From a bacterium (GTDB lineage: Bacteria > Planctomycetota > J058 > JAJDCP01), in contig JAUIEM010000020.1 of NCBI GenBank assembly GCA_030428695.1, positions 1 through 41,196 on the forward strand: 41,196 nucleotides of DNA. The letters run 5' to 3'. The notes below the pieces were generated by a model. It did no database searches and was not told the origin of the DNA. It saw only the letters and a program-made list of their open reading frames with translations. Position 1 is the first letter of the stretch. Each line of letters starts with the position of its first letter. This document shows positions 25,505-32,977 of this stretch, piece by piece. Made by a program: the position numbers and the translations under genes.

Positions 25505-27058
25505 GTGTCCGAGCCCGCAGCCAAGAAGTCCCCGTGGTACCTGACCCTGCACTGGCAGATCCTGCTCGCCCTGGTGCTCGGCGTCGTCGCCGGCGCCCTC
25601 TTCGGCGAGAGCATCGCGTGGATCGGCCACGTCGGGAAGATCTTCGTCAGCTTCCTCAAGATGGTCGTGATGCCGCTGATCTTCTGCTCGATCGTCGTCG
25701 CCGTCGCCGGCCTGGGCAGCGGCGGCGTCGGCAAGCTCGGCGCGCGGACCATCGGCTACTACTTCCTGACCACGGCGCTCGCGGTCGTGATCGGCCTCGG
25801 CCTCGCCAACCTGATCGAGCCGGGCAAGGGCGCCGACCTCGCCTCGAGCTCGAACGTCGTCGTCGCCTACGAGCACGACCTCGACAACGACGGCAACTTC
25901 GAGCGCCACGCCCTCGGCGACGGGCCCCTGAAGATCGACAAGGAGCTGGTCAAGGGGGAGGAACCGATCACGCTGCGCTACCGCGTCGTGTTCTCCGACG
26001 GCGGCAAGGAGGACCACACGGTCACGGTCGGTGGCGGCAAGCGCAGCGAGGGCCTGCTGCTGTTCGTCGACAAGGACGGCAGCGGAACGCTGGTCGCGCC
26101 GGCCGGCTCGAAGTCCTCAGGGGGAAGCAAGCCGAGCAGCATGATCGAGATGGTCCACCGCTTCATCCCGAGCAACCCCCTCGGGGCGATGGCGGCCGGC
26201 GACATCATGCCGACGGTGATCTTCGCGATCATCCTCGGCCTCGCGCTGATGCGGCTGCACAAGCGCAAGCCCGTCCTCGAGCTGCTCGACGCGGTCAGCG
26301 ACGCGATGATCGTGATCGTCAACGTGATCCTCAAGGTGACGCCGATCGGCGTCTTCGCGCTGATCACCAAGGCGGTCGCCGACGCCGGGGTCGGCGTGCT
26401 GCAGAGCCTCCTGTGGTACTGCATCGCGGTCGTCGCCGGGCTCGGCCTGCAGACCTTCGTCGTCTACCCGCTGTTGATCCGCGTCGCCGGCGGCGAGAGC
26501 CCGCTGCGCTTCTTCGCAGGCATCAAGGAGGCGATGCTGTTCGCCTTCTCGACCGCGAGCTCGAGCGCGACCCTGCCGGTGACGATGCGCTGCCTCGAGA
26601 AGAACCTCAAGGTGCCGAAGCGGGTCACCGACTTCGTGCTGCCCCTCGGCGCGACGGTCAACATGGACGGGACGGCGCTGTACGAGGCGATGGCGGCGAT
26701 GTTCGTCGCCCAGGCCTACGGCATCGACCTCAGCATCGGCGAGCAGGTGATCGTCTTTCTGACCGCCAACCTCGCGGCGATCGGCGCGGCCGGGATCCCG
26801 GGCGCCGGGCTGATCACCCTGGTGCTCGTGCTCAACGCGGTCGGGCTGCCCCTCGAGGGCCTGGGGATCATCCTCGCCGTCGACCGCATCCTCGACATGT
26901 TCCGCACGGCGACGAACGTGACGGGCGACGGCGCGGTCGCGCTGATCGTCGGCGCGAAGATGCCGCTCGGGCCGGAGGACACCGAGCCCCTGGAGGATCC
27001 CGAAGAGCAGGAGGAGCCGGAAGTTGACGCGGAGGGGACGGCGCCGGCAGGGGCATGA
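25505..27058 (+). CDS. Dicarboxylate/amino-acid:cation symporter (DAACS) with an inserted loop
   Basis: A 517-residue member of the GltP/DctA family, importing glutamate, aspartate or C4-dicarboxylates with Na+ or H+. Family hallmarks are intact: serine-rich hairpin STASSSATLP, NMDGT, hairpin-2 AGIPGAG and the TM8 sequence DRILDMFRTATNVTGD. Between TM3 and TM4 (about residues 105-212) is an extra hydrophilic domain of roughly 75 residues beyond the usual linker. It contains two calcium-loop-like motifs, DLDNDGNFE (D125-E133) and DKDGSG (D189-G194), and strand-like segments. It should face outside. The C-terminal tail is very acidic. The GTG start at 25505 follows CTGGAGG. It is divergent from the molybdenum hydroxylase operon. 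Confidence 0.92.
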   Translation: MSEPAAKKSPWYLTLHWQILLALVLGVVAGALFGESIAWIGHVGKIFVSFLKMVVMPLIFCSIVVAVAGLGSGGVGKLGARTIGYYFLTTALAVVIGLGLANLIEPGKGADLASSSNVVVAYEHDLDNDGNFERHALGDGPLKIDKELVKGEEPITLRYRVVFSDGGKEDHTVTVGGGKRSEGLLLFVDKDGSGTLVAPAGSKSSGGSKPSSMIEMVHRFIPSNPLGAMAAGDIMPTVIFAIILGLALMRLHKRKPVLELLDAVSDAMIVIVNVILKVTPIGVFALITKAVADAGVGVLQSLLWYCIAVVAGLGLQTFVVYPLLIRVAGGESPLRFFAGIKEAMLFAFSTASSSATLPVTMRCLEKNLKVPKRVTDFVLPLGATVNMDGTALYEAMAAMFVAQAYGIDLSIGEQVIVFLTANLAAIGAAGIPGAGLITLVLVLNAVGLPLEGLGIILAVDRILDMFRTATNVTGDGAVALIVGAKMPLGPEDTEPLEDPEEQEEPEVDAEGTAPAGA

Positions 27059-27060
27059 GA

Positions 27061-27089
27061 TTGGCCGCCCGCGCCTCGTCTGGTATGCT
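27061..27089 (+). promoter_or_regulatory. Sigma-70-type promoter with extended -10
   Basis: TTGGCC (27061-27066), a 17-nt spacer and TATGCT (27084-27089), preceded by TGG (extended -10). It starts 2 nt after the symporter stop and leaves a leader of about 25 nt before the GTG at 27121. This is the clearest promoter of the window. Confidence 0.55.
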
Positions 27090-27120
27090 AGAAGTGGTCG
27101 AATGCCCCCCGGAGGACGCC

Positions 27121-28140
27121 GTGTTCCGCAGCCTTTGCACCCTTCTCCTCGTCACGGCCTGCGCGCTCCCCACCGTCGCCCAGGACGACTGGGTCGAGAT
27201 CACCGAAGACAGCGAGACCGCCATGGAGCGCGGGCTCGAGTGGCTCCTGAAGTACCAGAACCGCGACGGCGGCTTCGGCCAGGACCCGCGCATGGAGTCG
27301 GACATCGCCTGCACGTCGGTGGTCGGGCTGGTGCTCCTGTCGGCGGGCAACACGCCGGACAAGGGCATCCACTCCGAAGAGCTGCGCGACGTGCTCGACT
27401 TCATCCTGCGCAAGGTCCGGCGCATGGGGAAGCAGGACATCTACCCGCGCCAGGACACCCAGGTGCAGCGCAAGATCGGGCGCCACGCGCACTCCTTTTT
27501 CGCCGCGCTGTTCCTCAGCCAGATCGCCGGCTACGCGGGGTCGAGCAGCGAAGAGGCACAGAACGCCCTCGACGAGGTCGTGCAGGTCGTCATCCGCGCG
27601 CAGGGCAGCGACGGCGCGTGGGGCAACACCTCCTGGGCCCCGATGCTCGGCACCGTGATGGGCTGGGTCAGCCTGCGCGGCGCCTTCACGACCGGCGTCA
27701 ACATCAGCGCCTCGGCCGACCGCACGGCGGACCACCTGATCGCGCAGCTCGGCACCCAGCAGAACCACTGGATGCACGACCTGTACAAAAACTCGACCGG
27801 CGTGCGCGTGCTGTACGAGATGGGGCAGGGCGACACCGCGATCGCTCAGCGCGCCTATCGCAGCATCCTCGAGCTGGTGTCCGGCGACGACACGCCCTTC
27901 ACCCAGGCCGGCGGCGAGGAGTTCCTCAGCTTCCACCTGATCACCGAGGTGATGCTCAACCGCGGCGGCGACGAGTGGCAGACCTGGTTCGGCACCGTGC
28001 GCGACAAGCTGATCAAGGTCCAGAACCGCGACGGCAGCTGGCAGGGACACCACTGCATCACCAGCCGCACCTTCTGCACCGCCTGCGCGATGCTCGTCCT
28101 GCAGGCGCCGTACCGCTACCTGCCGATCTCCAACCTGTAG
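27121..28140 (+). CDS. Secreted alpha-toroid protein with prenyltransferase/squalene-cyclase-type repeats
   Basis: A 339-residue protein with a signal peptide (FRSLCTLLLVTACALPTVAQ). The mature part contains repeats of the squalene-cyclase/prenyltransferase type: QNRDGGFGQ, QGSDGAWGN and QNRDGSWQG, each after a helix pair, which predicts an alpha/alpha toroid. The acidic DxDD catalytic motif of squalene-hopene cyclases is not seen, so it is probably not a cyclase; in planctomycetes such proteins are abundant and uncharacterised. GTG at 27121 follows GGAGG. First gene of an operon with a similar protein 4 nt downstream. Confidence 0.82.
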   Translation: MFRSLCTLLLVTACALPTVAQDDWVEITEDSETAMERGLEWLLKYQNRDGGFGQDPRMESDIACTSVVGLVLLSAGNTPDKGIHSEELRDVLDFILRKVRRMGKQDIYPRQDTQVQRKIGRHAHSFFAALFLSQIAGYAGSSSEEAQNALDEVVQVVIRAQGSDGAWGNTSWAPMLGTVMGWVSLRGAFTTGVNISASADRTADHLIAQLGTQQNHWMHDLYKNSTGVRVLYEMGQGDTAIAQRAYRSILELVSGDDTPFTQAGGEEFLSFHLITEVMLNRGGDEWQTWFGTVRDKLIKVQNRDGSWQGHHCITSRTFCTACAMLVLQAPYRYLPISNL

Positions 28141-28144
28141 ACCC

Positions 28145-29272
28145 TTGCGCGCACCGGGTGCAGGGCTGCTCCGTCCGCCGGGGTCTCCCCTGCTCGTCAC
28201 GCTGGTCCTCTGCGCCACCGCCTGCGCCCAGCTCGGTGAGGCGGAGCGGGCCGGGCTGCGCTTCCTGCTCGAGCAGCAGGCCGAGGACGGCGGCTGGCAC
28301 TCGGAGGTGTATGGGAACCTCCGGGCCGGGCCGGGCCTGACCGGGCTGATCGTCTACGCCTGCGGGCACCTCGCGCTCGGCGAGGACTCCCTCGGGCTGG
28401 CGGTCCGCGCCGCCGTCGAGCGGGCGCGGGGCTTCCTGCTCGCGCGGGCGGCGGAGGAAGGGCTGGTCGTCGCCCCGGACGGCAGCCGTGACTACCCGTA
28501 CTACGCGACCGCGCACACCCTGAGCGGCCTCGCGCGCCTCGGCGTGGCGGTCGAGGACAGCCTGGCCGCGGCCCTGCGCGCCCACCTGCACGCGGCGCAG
28601 CTCAGCGAGCGGCAGGGCTGGACGGAGGACGATCCGGACTACGGCGGCTGGGACTTCATCGGCGGCGCCCCCGGAAGGCGCACGAGCGGCAGCAACATCT
28701 CCCTGACGGCGGCGATCCTCGAGGCGGCCCCGCCCGACAGCGGCGAGGTGCGGCGCCGGGCGCTGCTCTGGGCCGGGCGCATGCAGCACGCCGACGGCGG
28801 CTTCGCCTTCACCCCCGAGGCCGCCGACCCGTCGAACAAGGCGGGCGCCACGGACGGCGTCGCGCTGCGCTACGGCTCGGCGACCTGCGACGGCCTGCGC
28901 ATGCTCGCGGCCTTCGGCCTGCCCGCGGACGATCCGCGGGTCGCCGCCGGCCTCGGCTGGCTCGAGACCTGGGGTGCGGCCTTCCCGGTCCCCGGTATCG
29001 CGCCGGACGGGCCGGAGGTCTGGGAGCACGCCCTGTGGTACTACTACGGCGCCCAGCTCAGCAAGGCCCTCGGCGCCTGGCCGGACAGCCCCCGGGCGCG
29101 GGCCCTGGCGGACACGCTCCTGCCGGTGCTGCGGGAGAAGATCCTGACCGCCCAGCGCGCCGACGGCAGCTGGGCGAACGAGCACGGAGCGATGCGCGAG
29201 GACGACCCGCTGATCGCGACCTCCCTGGCCCTGATCTCCCTCGCTGAGTACGCACGAAAGGATGCAGAATGA
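28145..29272 (+). CDS. Second secreted alpha-toroid protein with prenyltransferase-type repeats
   Basis: A 375-residue protein with a signal peptide (SPLLVTLVLCATACAQ) and the repeats QAEDGGWHS, QHADGGFAF and RADGSWANE. It shares its general plan with the preceding gene, but the sequences are quite different, so this is not a recent duplication. Other conserved-looking elements are YYATAHTLSGLARLG and EHALWYYYGAQ. The start appears to be TTG at 28145, 4 nt after the previous stop; no better ATG or GTG is in frame before the signal peptide. The stop overlaps the next start (ATGA). Probably extracytoplasmic; ligand or enzymatic role unknown. Confidence 0.78.
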   Translation: MRAPGAGLLRPPGSPLLVTLVLCATACAQLGEAERAGLRFLLEQQAEDGGWHSEVYGNLRAGPGLTGLIVYACGHLALGEDSLGLAVRAAVERARGFLLARAAEEGLVVAPDGSRDYPYYATAHTLSGLARLGVAVEDSLAAALRAHLHAAQLSERQGWTEDDPDYGGWDFIGGAPGRRTSGSNISLTAAILEAAPPDSGEVRRRALLWAGRMQHADGGFAFTPEAADPSNKAGATDGVALRYGSATCDGLRMLAAFGLPADDPRVAAGLGWLETWGAAFPVPGIAPDGPEVWEHALWYYYGAQLSKALGAWPDSPRARALADTLLPVLREKILTAQRADGSWANEHGAMREDDPLIATSLALISLAEYARKDAE

Positions 29273-30318
29273 CGCGCTCGACGGAGGCTCAGTCCGAGAC
29301 CCTGCCGCTCGCCCCCAGCGGGGTGGTCGACAGCGACGGCATCCCGCGCTTCGGCACCTACCGGGGCGAGCCCGACCTGATCGACTACTCCGGCCTGGCG
29401 GGGCCCTTCGCGGTCTCGCCCTGGCTGCGGGGTCTCAAGCACAAGCGCTGGCAGTTCGCCGCGGTCGCCTCCCGCGATCGGCTCGCGGCCTTCGGCATCG
29501 TCGACCTCGGCTACGCCGGGCACGGCTTCGCGTACTGCGCCGACCTCGACACCGGCCGCTTCCTCACCGAGCGCCGGGCCCTGAGCCTGCCCGCCAGCGC
29601 GCGGGTCGGAGACCGGCCGGGCATCGGCCTCGAGGCGCGCTTCCTCCATCCCGGCCTGCGGCTCGATGTGCGCCGCCACGCCGGGGCTGCCTACCGGCTC
29701 GAGGCCCAGGCCGGCTGGCGCGAGCCGCTGCGCGCGGCGCTCGCCATCGATGTCGAAGGCGCCGAGGGGCTCAGCGTGGTCGCCCCGGCCCGGGACGACG
29801 GGCTGGTCAACTTCACCCTCAAGCGTGCGGGGCTGCGGGTGTCCGGCAGCCTGACCTGCGCCGGCGCGGAGCTCCCGCTCGAGTCCTGCGTCGCCGGCAT
29901 GGACTACAGCTCCGGCCTGCTCGACCGCCACACCCGCTGGCGCTGGGCGCTGGTGCTCGGGCGCCTGGCCGACGGGCGGCGGCTCGGCATCAACCTCGTC
30001 GAGGGCTTCAACCAGGGGCGGCGCAGCAACGAGAACGGGCTGTGGCTGGACGGCCGGCTGCATCCCCTGCCCCGGGTCGGCTTCTGGCGCCGCAAGGAGG
30101 AGGCGGGGCCCCGCTGGCAGCTGCGCTCCGAGGACGGCCGCGTCGACCTCGACTTCCGCACCCGCCTGGTCCGCGACGAGCAGCGCGACCTGGTCCTCGT
30201 GCGCAGCGACTTCGCCCAGGCCCTCGGCACGGTGTCCGGCGCCGTGCGGCTGGCGGGCGAGACCGTCCAGGTCGAGGAGCTGGTCGCGATCGTGGAGGAC
30301 CAGGACACGGTCTGGTAA
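29269..30318 (+). CDS. DUF2804 family protein
   Basis: A 349-residue soluble protein with the landmarks of DUF2804: KHKRWQFAAV near the N-terminus, GMDYSSGLLDRHTRWRWA in the middle, and GINLVEGFNQGRRSNENGLW followed by the LHPLPR strand. The family is beta-rich and resembles lipocalin-like or hydroxyneurosporene-synthase-like folds, suggesting a lipid or isoprenoid ligand, but no reaction is established. No signal peptide. It overlaps the previous stop by 4 nt, so it is translationally coupled to the toroid proteins. Confidence 0.82.
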   Translation: MTRSTEAQSETLPLAPSGVVDSDGIPRFGTYRGEPDLIDYSGLAGPFAVSPWLRGLKHKRWQFAAVASRDRLAAFGIVDLGYAGHGFAYCADLDTGRFLTERRALSLPASARVGDRPGIGLEARFLHPGLRLDVRRHAGAAYRLEAQAGWREPLRAALAIDVEGAEGLSVVAPARDDGLVNFTLKRAGLRVSGSLTCAGAELPLESCVAGMDYSSGLLDRHTRWRWALVLGRLADGRRLGINLVEGFNQGRRSNENGLWLDGRLHPLPRVGFWRRKEEAGPRWQLRSEDGRVDLDFRTRLVRDEQRDLVLVRSDFAQALGTVSGAVRLAGETVQVEELVAIVEDQDTVW

Positions 30319-30381
30319 GGGATGCAGAATACCGGCGCACGATTTGCGGAAAGCGCCTCCGGACCCCCGGAGGAGACGCCG

Positions 30382-32730
30382 ATGCCGCACCCGCTACCGA
30401 CCCTGCCCGAGACCCGCATCGCCACCGTCGACCTCGCCGCCCTCGAGGCCCGCAGCTCCGGCGAGCGCACCGCGCTGCTCGGGCTGCTGGCCTCGAGCCC
30501 GGCCGTCGAGGCGGTGGTCGTGACCGGCGCCGCGGTGTTCGCCGCCGCGCCCCCGGAAGCCGCCGAGCTCGAGGCCTGGGCCGCGCTGCCCCGGCCCTGG
30601 ATCGCGGGCCTGCCCGAGGCGGCGGGGCCGGAGGCCCTGGCCTGGGCGCTCTGCGCGACCCACCGCATCGCCGCCCGCGGCGGCCCCCTCGTCCTCCCCG
30701 CGGGCGCGCTGCCGGAAGCGGCCGACCTCCGCCGGCGCCGCCTGGCGACGGCCCGCAGCCGCGCGGATGCGGAGGCCTGCGGGGTGTTCGACGCGCTCGT
30801 CGCCCCGGACGAGGTCGGTGACGTCGCCTGCCTGTGGGCCCGCGTGCTGTGCGATCCCCGCCAGCGCAACCGGCCGGAGGAACCGCGCGCCGCCCGCATC
30901 CGGCTCGCCGAGGGGGAGCTGCTCGGGCCCTTCCGCCTGGCCGCGCGCCTCGGCCGGGGGGCGATGGGCGAGGTCTGGGGAGCGCTCGATCCCCTCGGCC
31001 GCGAGCGCGCGCTGAAGATTCCCACGCGGCCCGGCCTGCTGCGCCACCTGCGCCGGGAGGGCGTCTTCCTGGCGCGGGTCGACCACCCCGCCGTCGCGCG
31101 CTGCTACCGGGCGGAGCTCGAGGCCGCGGTGCCCTACCTCGCCCTCGAGCTGGTCGAGGGCCAGCCCCTGCGCGCCCTGTGCACCGGCACCATCGACGGT
31201 GCCCAGGCGGTGCTGCTCGCCGACCAGATCCTCGCCGGCCTGAGCGCGATCCACGCAGCCGGGCTGGTGCACCTCGACCTCAAGCCCGAGAACGTGATCG
31301 TCACCCCGGACGGCCGCGCGAAGATCGTCGACCTCGGCCTCGGCCGCGCGACCGCGAAGCTGATGGAGGAGGTGTACCTGTCGCTCTCCCTCGCGACCCG
31401 CCAGCTCGAGGCCGCCGGCACCCTGGCCTACATGGCCCCGGAGCAACGCCGCGGCGAGGAGGTCGACGGCCGCACCGACCTGTTCGCCTTCGGCGTCCTG
31501 CTGCACGAGCTGCTCGCCGGCGTCGCGCCGCATCCGGGCCGCCGGCTGTCGAAGCTGCGCCCCGAGCTGCCGCCGCGCTGGGACGTCGCGATCGCCCGCC
31601 TGACCCACCCCCTCGCCGCGCAGCGCCCGGCGAACGCGGCGGCCGCGCGGCGGATGATCGCCTTCACCCAGGCCGAGAAGCACCGCCGCCCGGTCGCCGA
31701 CGGCGGACGCGAGCCGACCGACCTGTCCAGCCTCGACGAGCTCGCGCTGCGGGCCGCTTCCCCCTTCACCGCAGGCGAGGTCATCGCCGGCCACGAGCTG
31801 CTCGAGGCGCTCGGCCGGGGGGGCTTCGGCGAGGTCTGGAGGGCGCGCCGGGGCGAGGCGGAGGTCGCGCTCAAGCTCGCCCTCGGCGCCGCCGCGCGTC
31901 CGGCCCTGCGCTCCGAGGCGGAGATCGCGCGCCAGCTCGCCGGCGCGACGTTGCCCGCGCGCTGCGCGATCCCGGCGCTGCTCGAGGACGGCAGCGAGGC
32001 CGACCCCCCCTTCCTGGTCTTCGAGCTGGTGCGGGGCGTCAGCCTGCGCCGCGTGCTGAACGAGGAGGGCGACCAGGGGCGTCAGGCGGGGGAGATCTTC
32101 GCCCGCATGGTCGACCTGGTCGGCGCCTGCCACGCGGCCGGCGTGGTCCACGGCGACCTCAAGCCCGAGCACTTCCTCGTCGCCTTCACCCGCGCCGGCC
32201 CGGCGGTCTCGCTGATCGACTTCGGCATGGCCCGCCACGCGCGGGAGGACGACCTCGACGCCAGCCTGCTCAGCCGCGCCGCGGGCGGCACCTTCGACTA
32301 CATGGCGCCGGAGATGCCCGACGCCCCGGCCTCCTTCGCGACCGACGTCTACGCCCTCGGGGTGTGCCTGTTCGAGCTGCTGACCGGCGAGCTGCCGCGC
32401 GGGCCCCAGCGCATCCGCCACCTGCGGCCCGAGGTTCCGCAGAGCACCGACCGCTTCTTCCTGCGCCTGGTCCACCCCGACCCGGACGAGCGGCTGTCCC
32501 TGCCGACCCTGCGCCGTGAGCTGCCGGCGGTGCTGCGCGCGCTCAAGCTCGGCCGCGACACGCGGCGCCGGCGGCCGGGTGTCGCGCGGCTCGAGGAGTG
32601 GGTTTTCGAGCTGCGCACCCGCGCCTCGGTGTGGCTGCAGAGGCTCTCTCCGCTGCCGGGCATCGCCCTGAGCGTGACGCTCGCCGCTGGCCTGCTCTGG
32701 TGGATGTCCTGGCTGTTGGGCTCGGGCTAG
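30382..32730 (+). CDS. Crotonase-like domain fused to two tandem kinase domains, tail-anchored
   Basis: A 782-residue protein with an unusual order. Residues about 10-165 resemble enoyl-CoA hydratase/isomerase: AVVVTGAAVFAAAP, RPWIAGLPEAAGPEALAWAL, CATHRIAARGGPLVLP and GVFDALVAPDEV. The glycine-rich oxyanion hole and acidic catalytic residues are not conserved. Kinase domain 1 starts at GRGAMGEVW (about 191), with HLDLKPEN at H297, DLG instead of DFG, and AYMAPEQ. Kinase domain 2 starts at GRGGFGEVW (about 478), with HGDLKPEH at H590, DFG, and DYMAPEM. Both keep the catalytic aspartate. A single hydrophobic segment (about 760-780) at the very end suggests a tail anchor with all domains in the cytoplasm. 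The start at 30382 is chosen for GGAGGAG; an upstream ATG at 30322 would add 20 residues. It lies 63 nt after the DUF2804 gene. Confidence 0.88.
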   Translation: MPHPLPTLPETRIATVDLAALEARSSGERTALLGLLASSPAVEAVVVTGAAVFAAAPPEAAELEAWAALPRPWIAGLPEAAGPEALAWALCATHRIAARGGPLVLPAGALPEAADLRRRRLATARSRADAEACGVFDALVAPDEVGDVACLWARVLCDPRQRNRPEEPRAARIRLAEGELLGPFRLAARLGRGAMGEVWGALDPLGRERALKIPTRPGLLRHLRREGVFLARVDHPAVARCYRAELEAAVPYLALELVEGQPLRALCTGTIDGAQAVLLADQILAGLSAIHAAGLVHLDLKPENVIVTPDGRAKIVDLGLGRATAKLMEEVYLSLSLATRQLEAAGTLAYMAPEQRRGEEVDGRTDLFAFGVLLHELLAGVAPHPGRRLSKLRPELPPRWDVAIARLTHPLAAQRPANAAAARRMIAFTQAEKHRRPVADGGREPTDLSSLDELALRAASPFTAGEVIAGHELLEALGRGGFGEVWRARRGEAEVALKLALGAAARPALRSEAEIARQLAGATLPARCAIPALLEDGSEADPPFLVFELVRGVSLRRVLNEEGDQGRQAGEIFARMVDLVGACHAAGVVHGDLKPEHFLVAFTRAGPAVSLIDFGMARHAREDDLDASLLSRAAGGTFDYMAPEMPDAPASFATDVYALGVCLFELLTGELPRGPQRIRHLRPEVPQSTDRFFLRLVHPDPDERLSLPTLRRELPAVLRALKLGRDTRRRRPGVARLEEWVFELRTRASVWLQRLSPLPGIALSVTLAAGLLWWMSWLLGSG

Positions 32731-32800
32731 TCAGCTGCGCCATTGATTGTGGCGAAGCTGCCGTCTCACGAGTCCAGGCACGTACGCCTTCTCCCGCTTC

Positions 32801-32939
32801 GCGGGAGGGGGTAAACCCCTCCCCTACATTCGGATAAGATCATCAGCCCAAGCGAGGAATGGCTCGCATGCCGCACGTCCGAGATCACCCGTGGTGTGCG
32901 TCGGAATCCAAGGTAGGGGCGGGGTTTACCCCCGCCCGC
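32801..32939. mobile_element. MITE-like element with 34/35-bp terminal inverted repeats
   Basis: The left arm (32801-32835) and right arm (32906-32939) are reverse complements with three mismatches and one single-base gap over 34-35 bp. Each arm itself contains a self-complementary core (GGGGGTAAACCCC on the left, GGGGTTTACCCC on the right). The 70-bp centre is non-coding and contains a small hairpin (GCGAG-GAATGG-CTCGC, 32852-32867). A further perfect hairpin (CTCCCGC-TTC-GCGGGAG, 32791-32807) overlaps the left end. No transposase is present, so it would be non-autonomous. It fills most of the gap between two convergent genes and could also terminate both. No target-site duplication was identified. 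Confidence 0.65.
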
Positions 32940-32977
32940 CACGTGCGCCATCGGGTTCCGTGGCCCGCCCGCGCTCC

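Noticed and set aside
24895..25752. N-terminal extension of the molybdopterin subunit to an ATG near 25752
   Set aside because: It would run through the FeS-subunit gene in another frame and place the Tat signal internally. The 4-nt overlap start at 24894 is far better supported.
32738..32837. Short + strand frame reading through the left arm of the inverted-repeat element
   Set aside because: It encodes the palindromic repeat itself, with no ribosome binding site or recognisable protein sequence.
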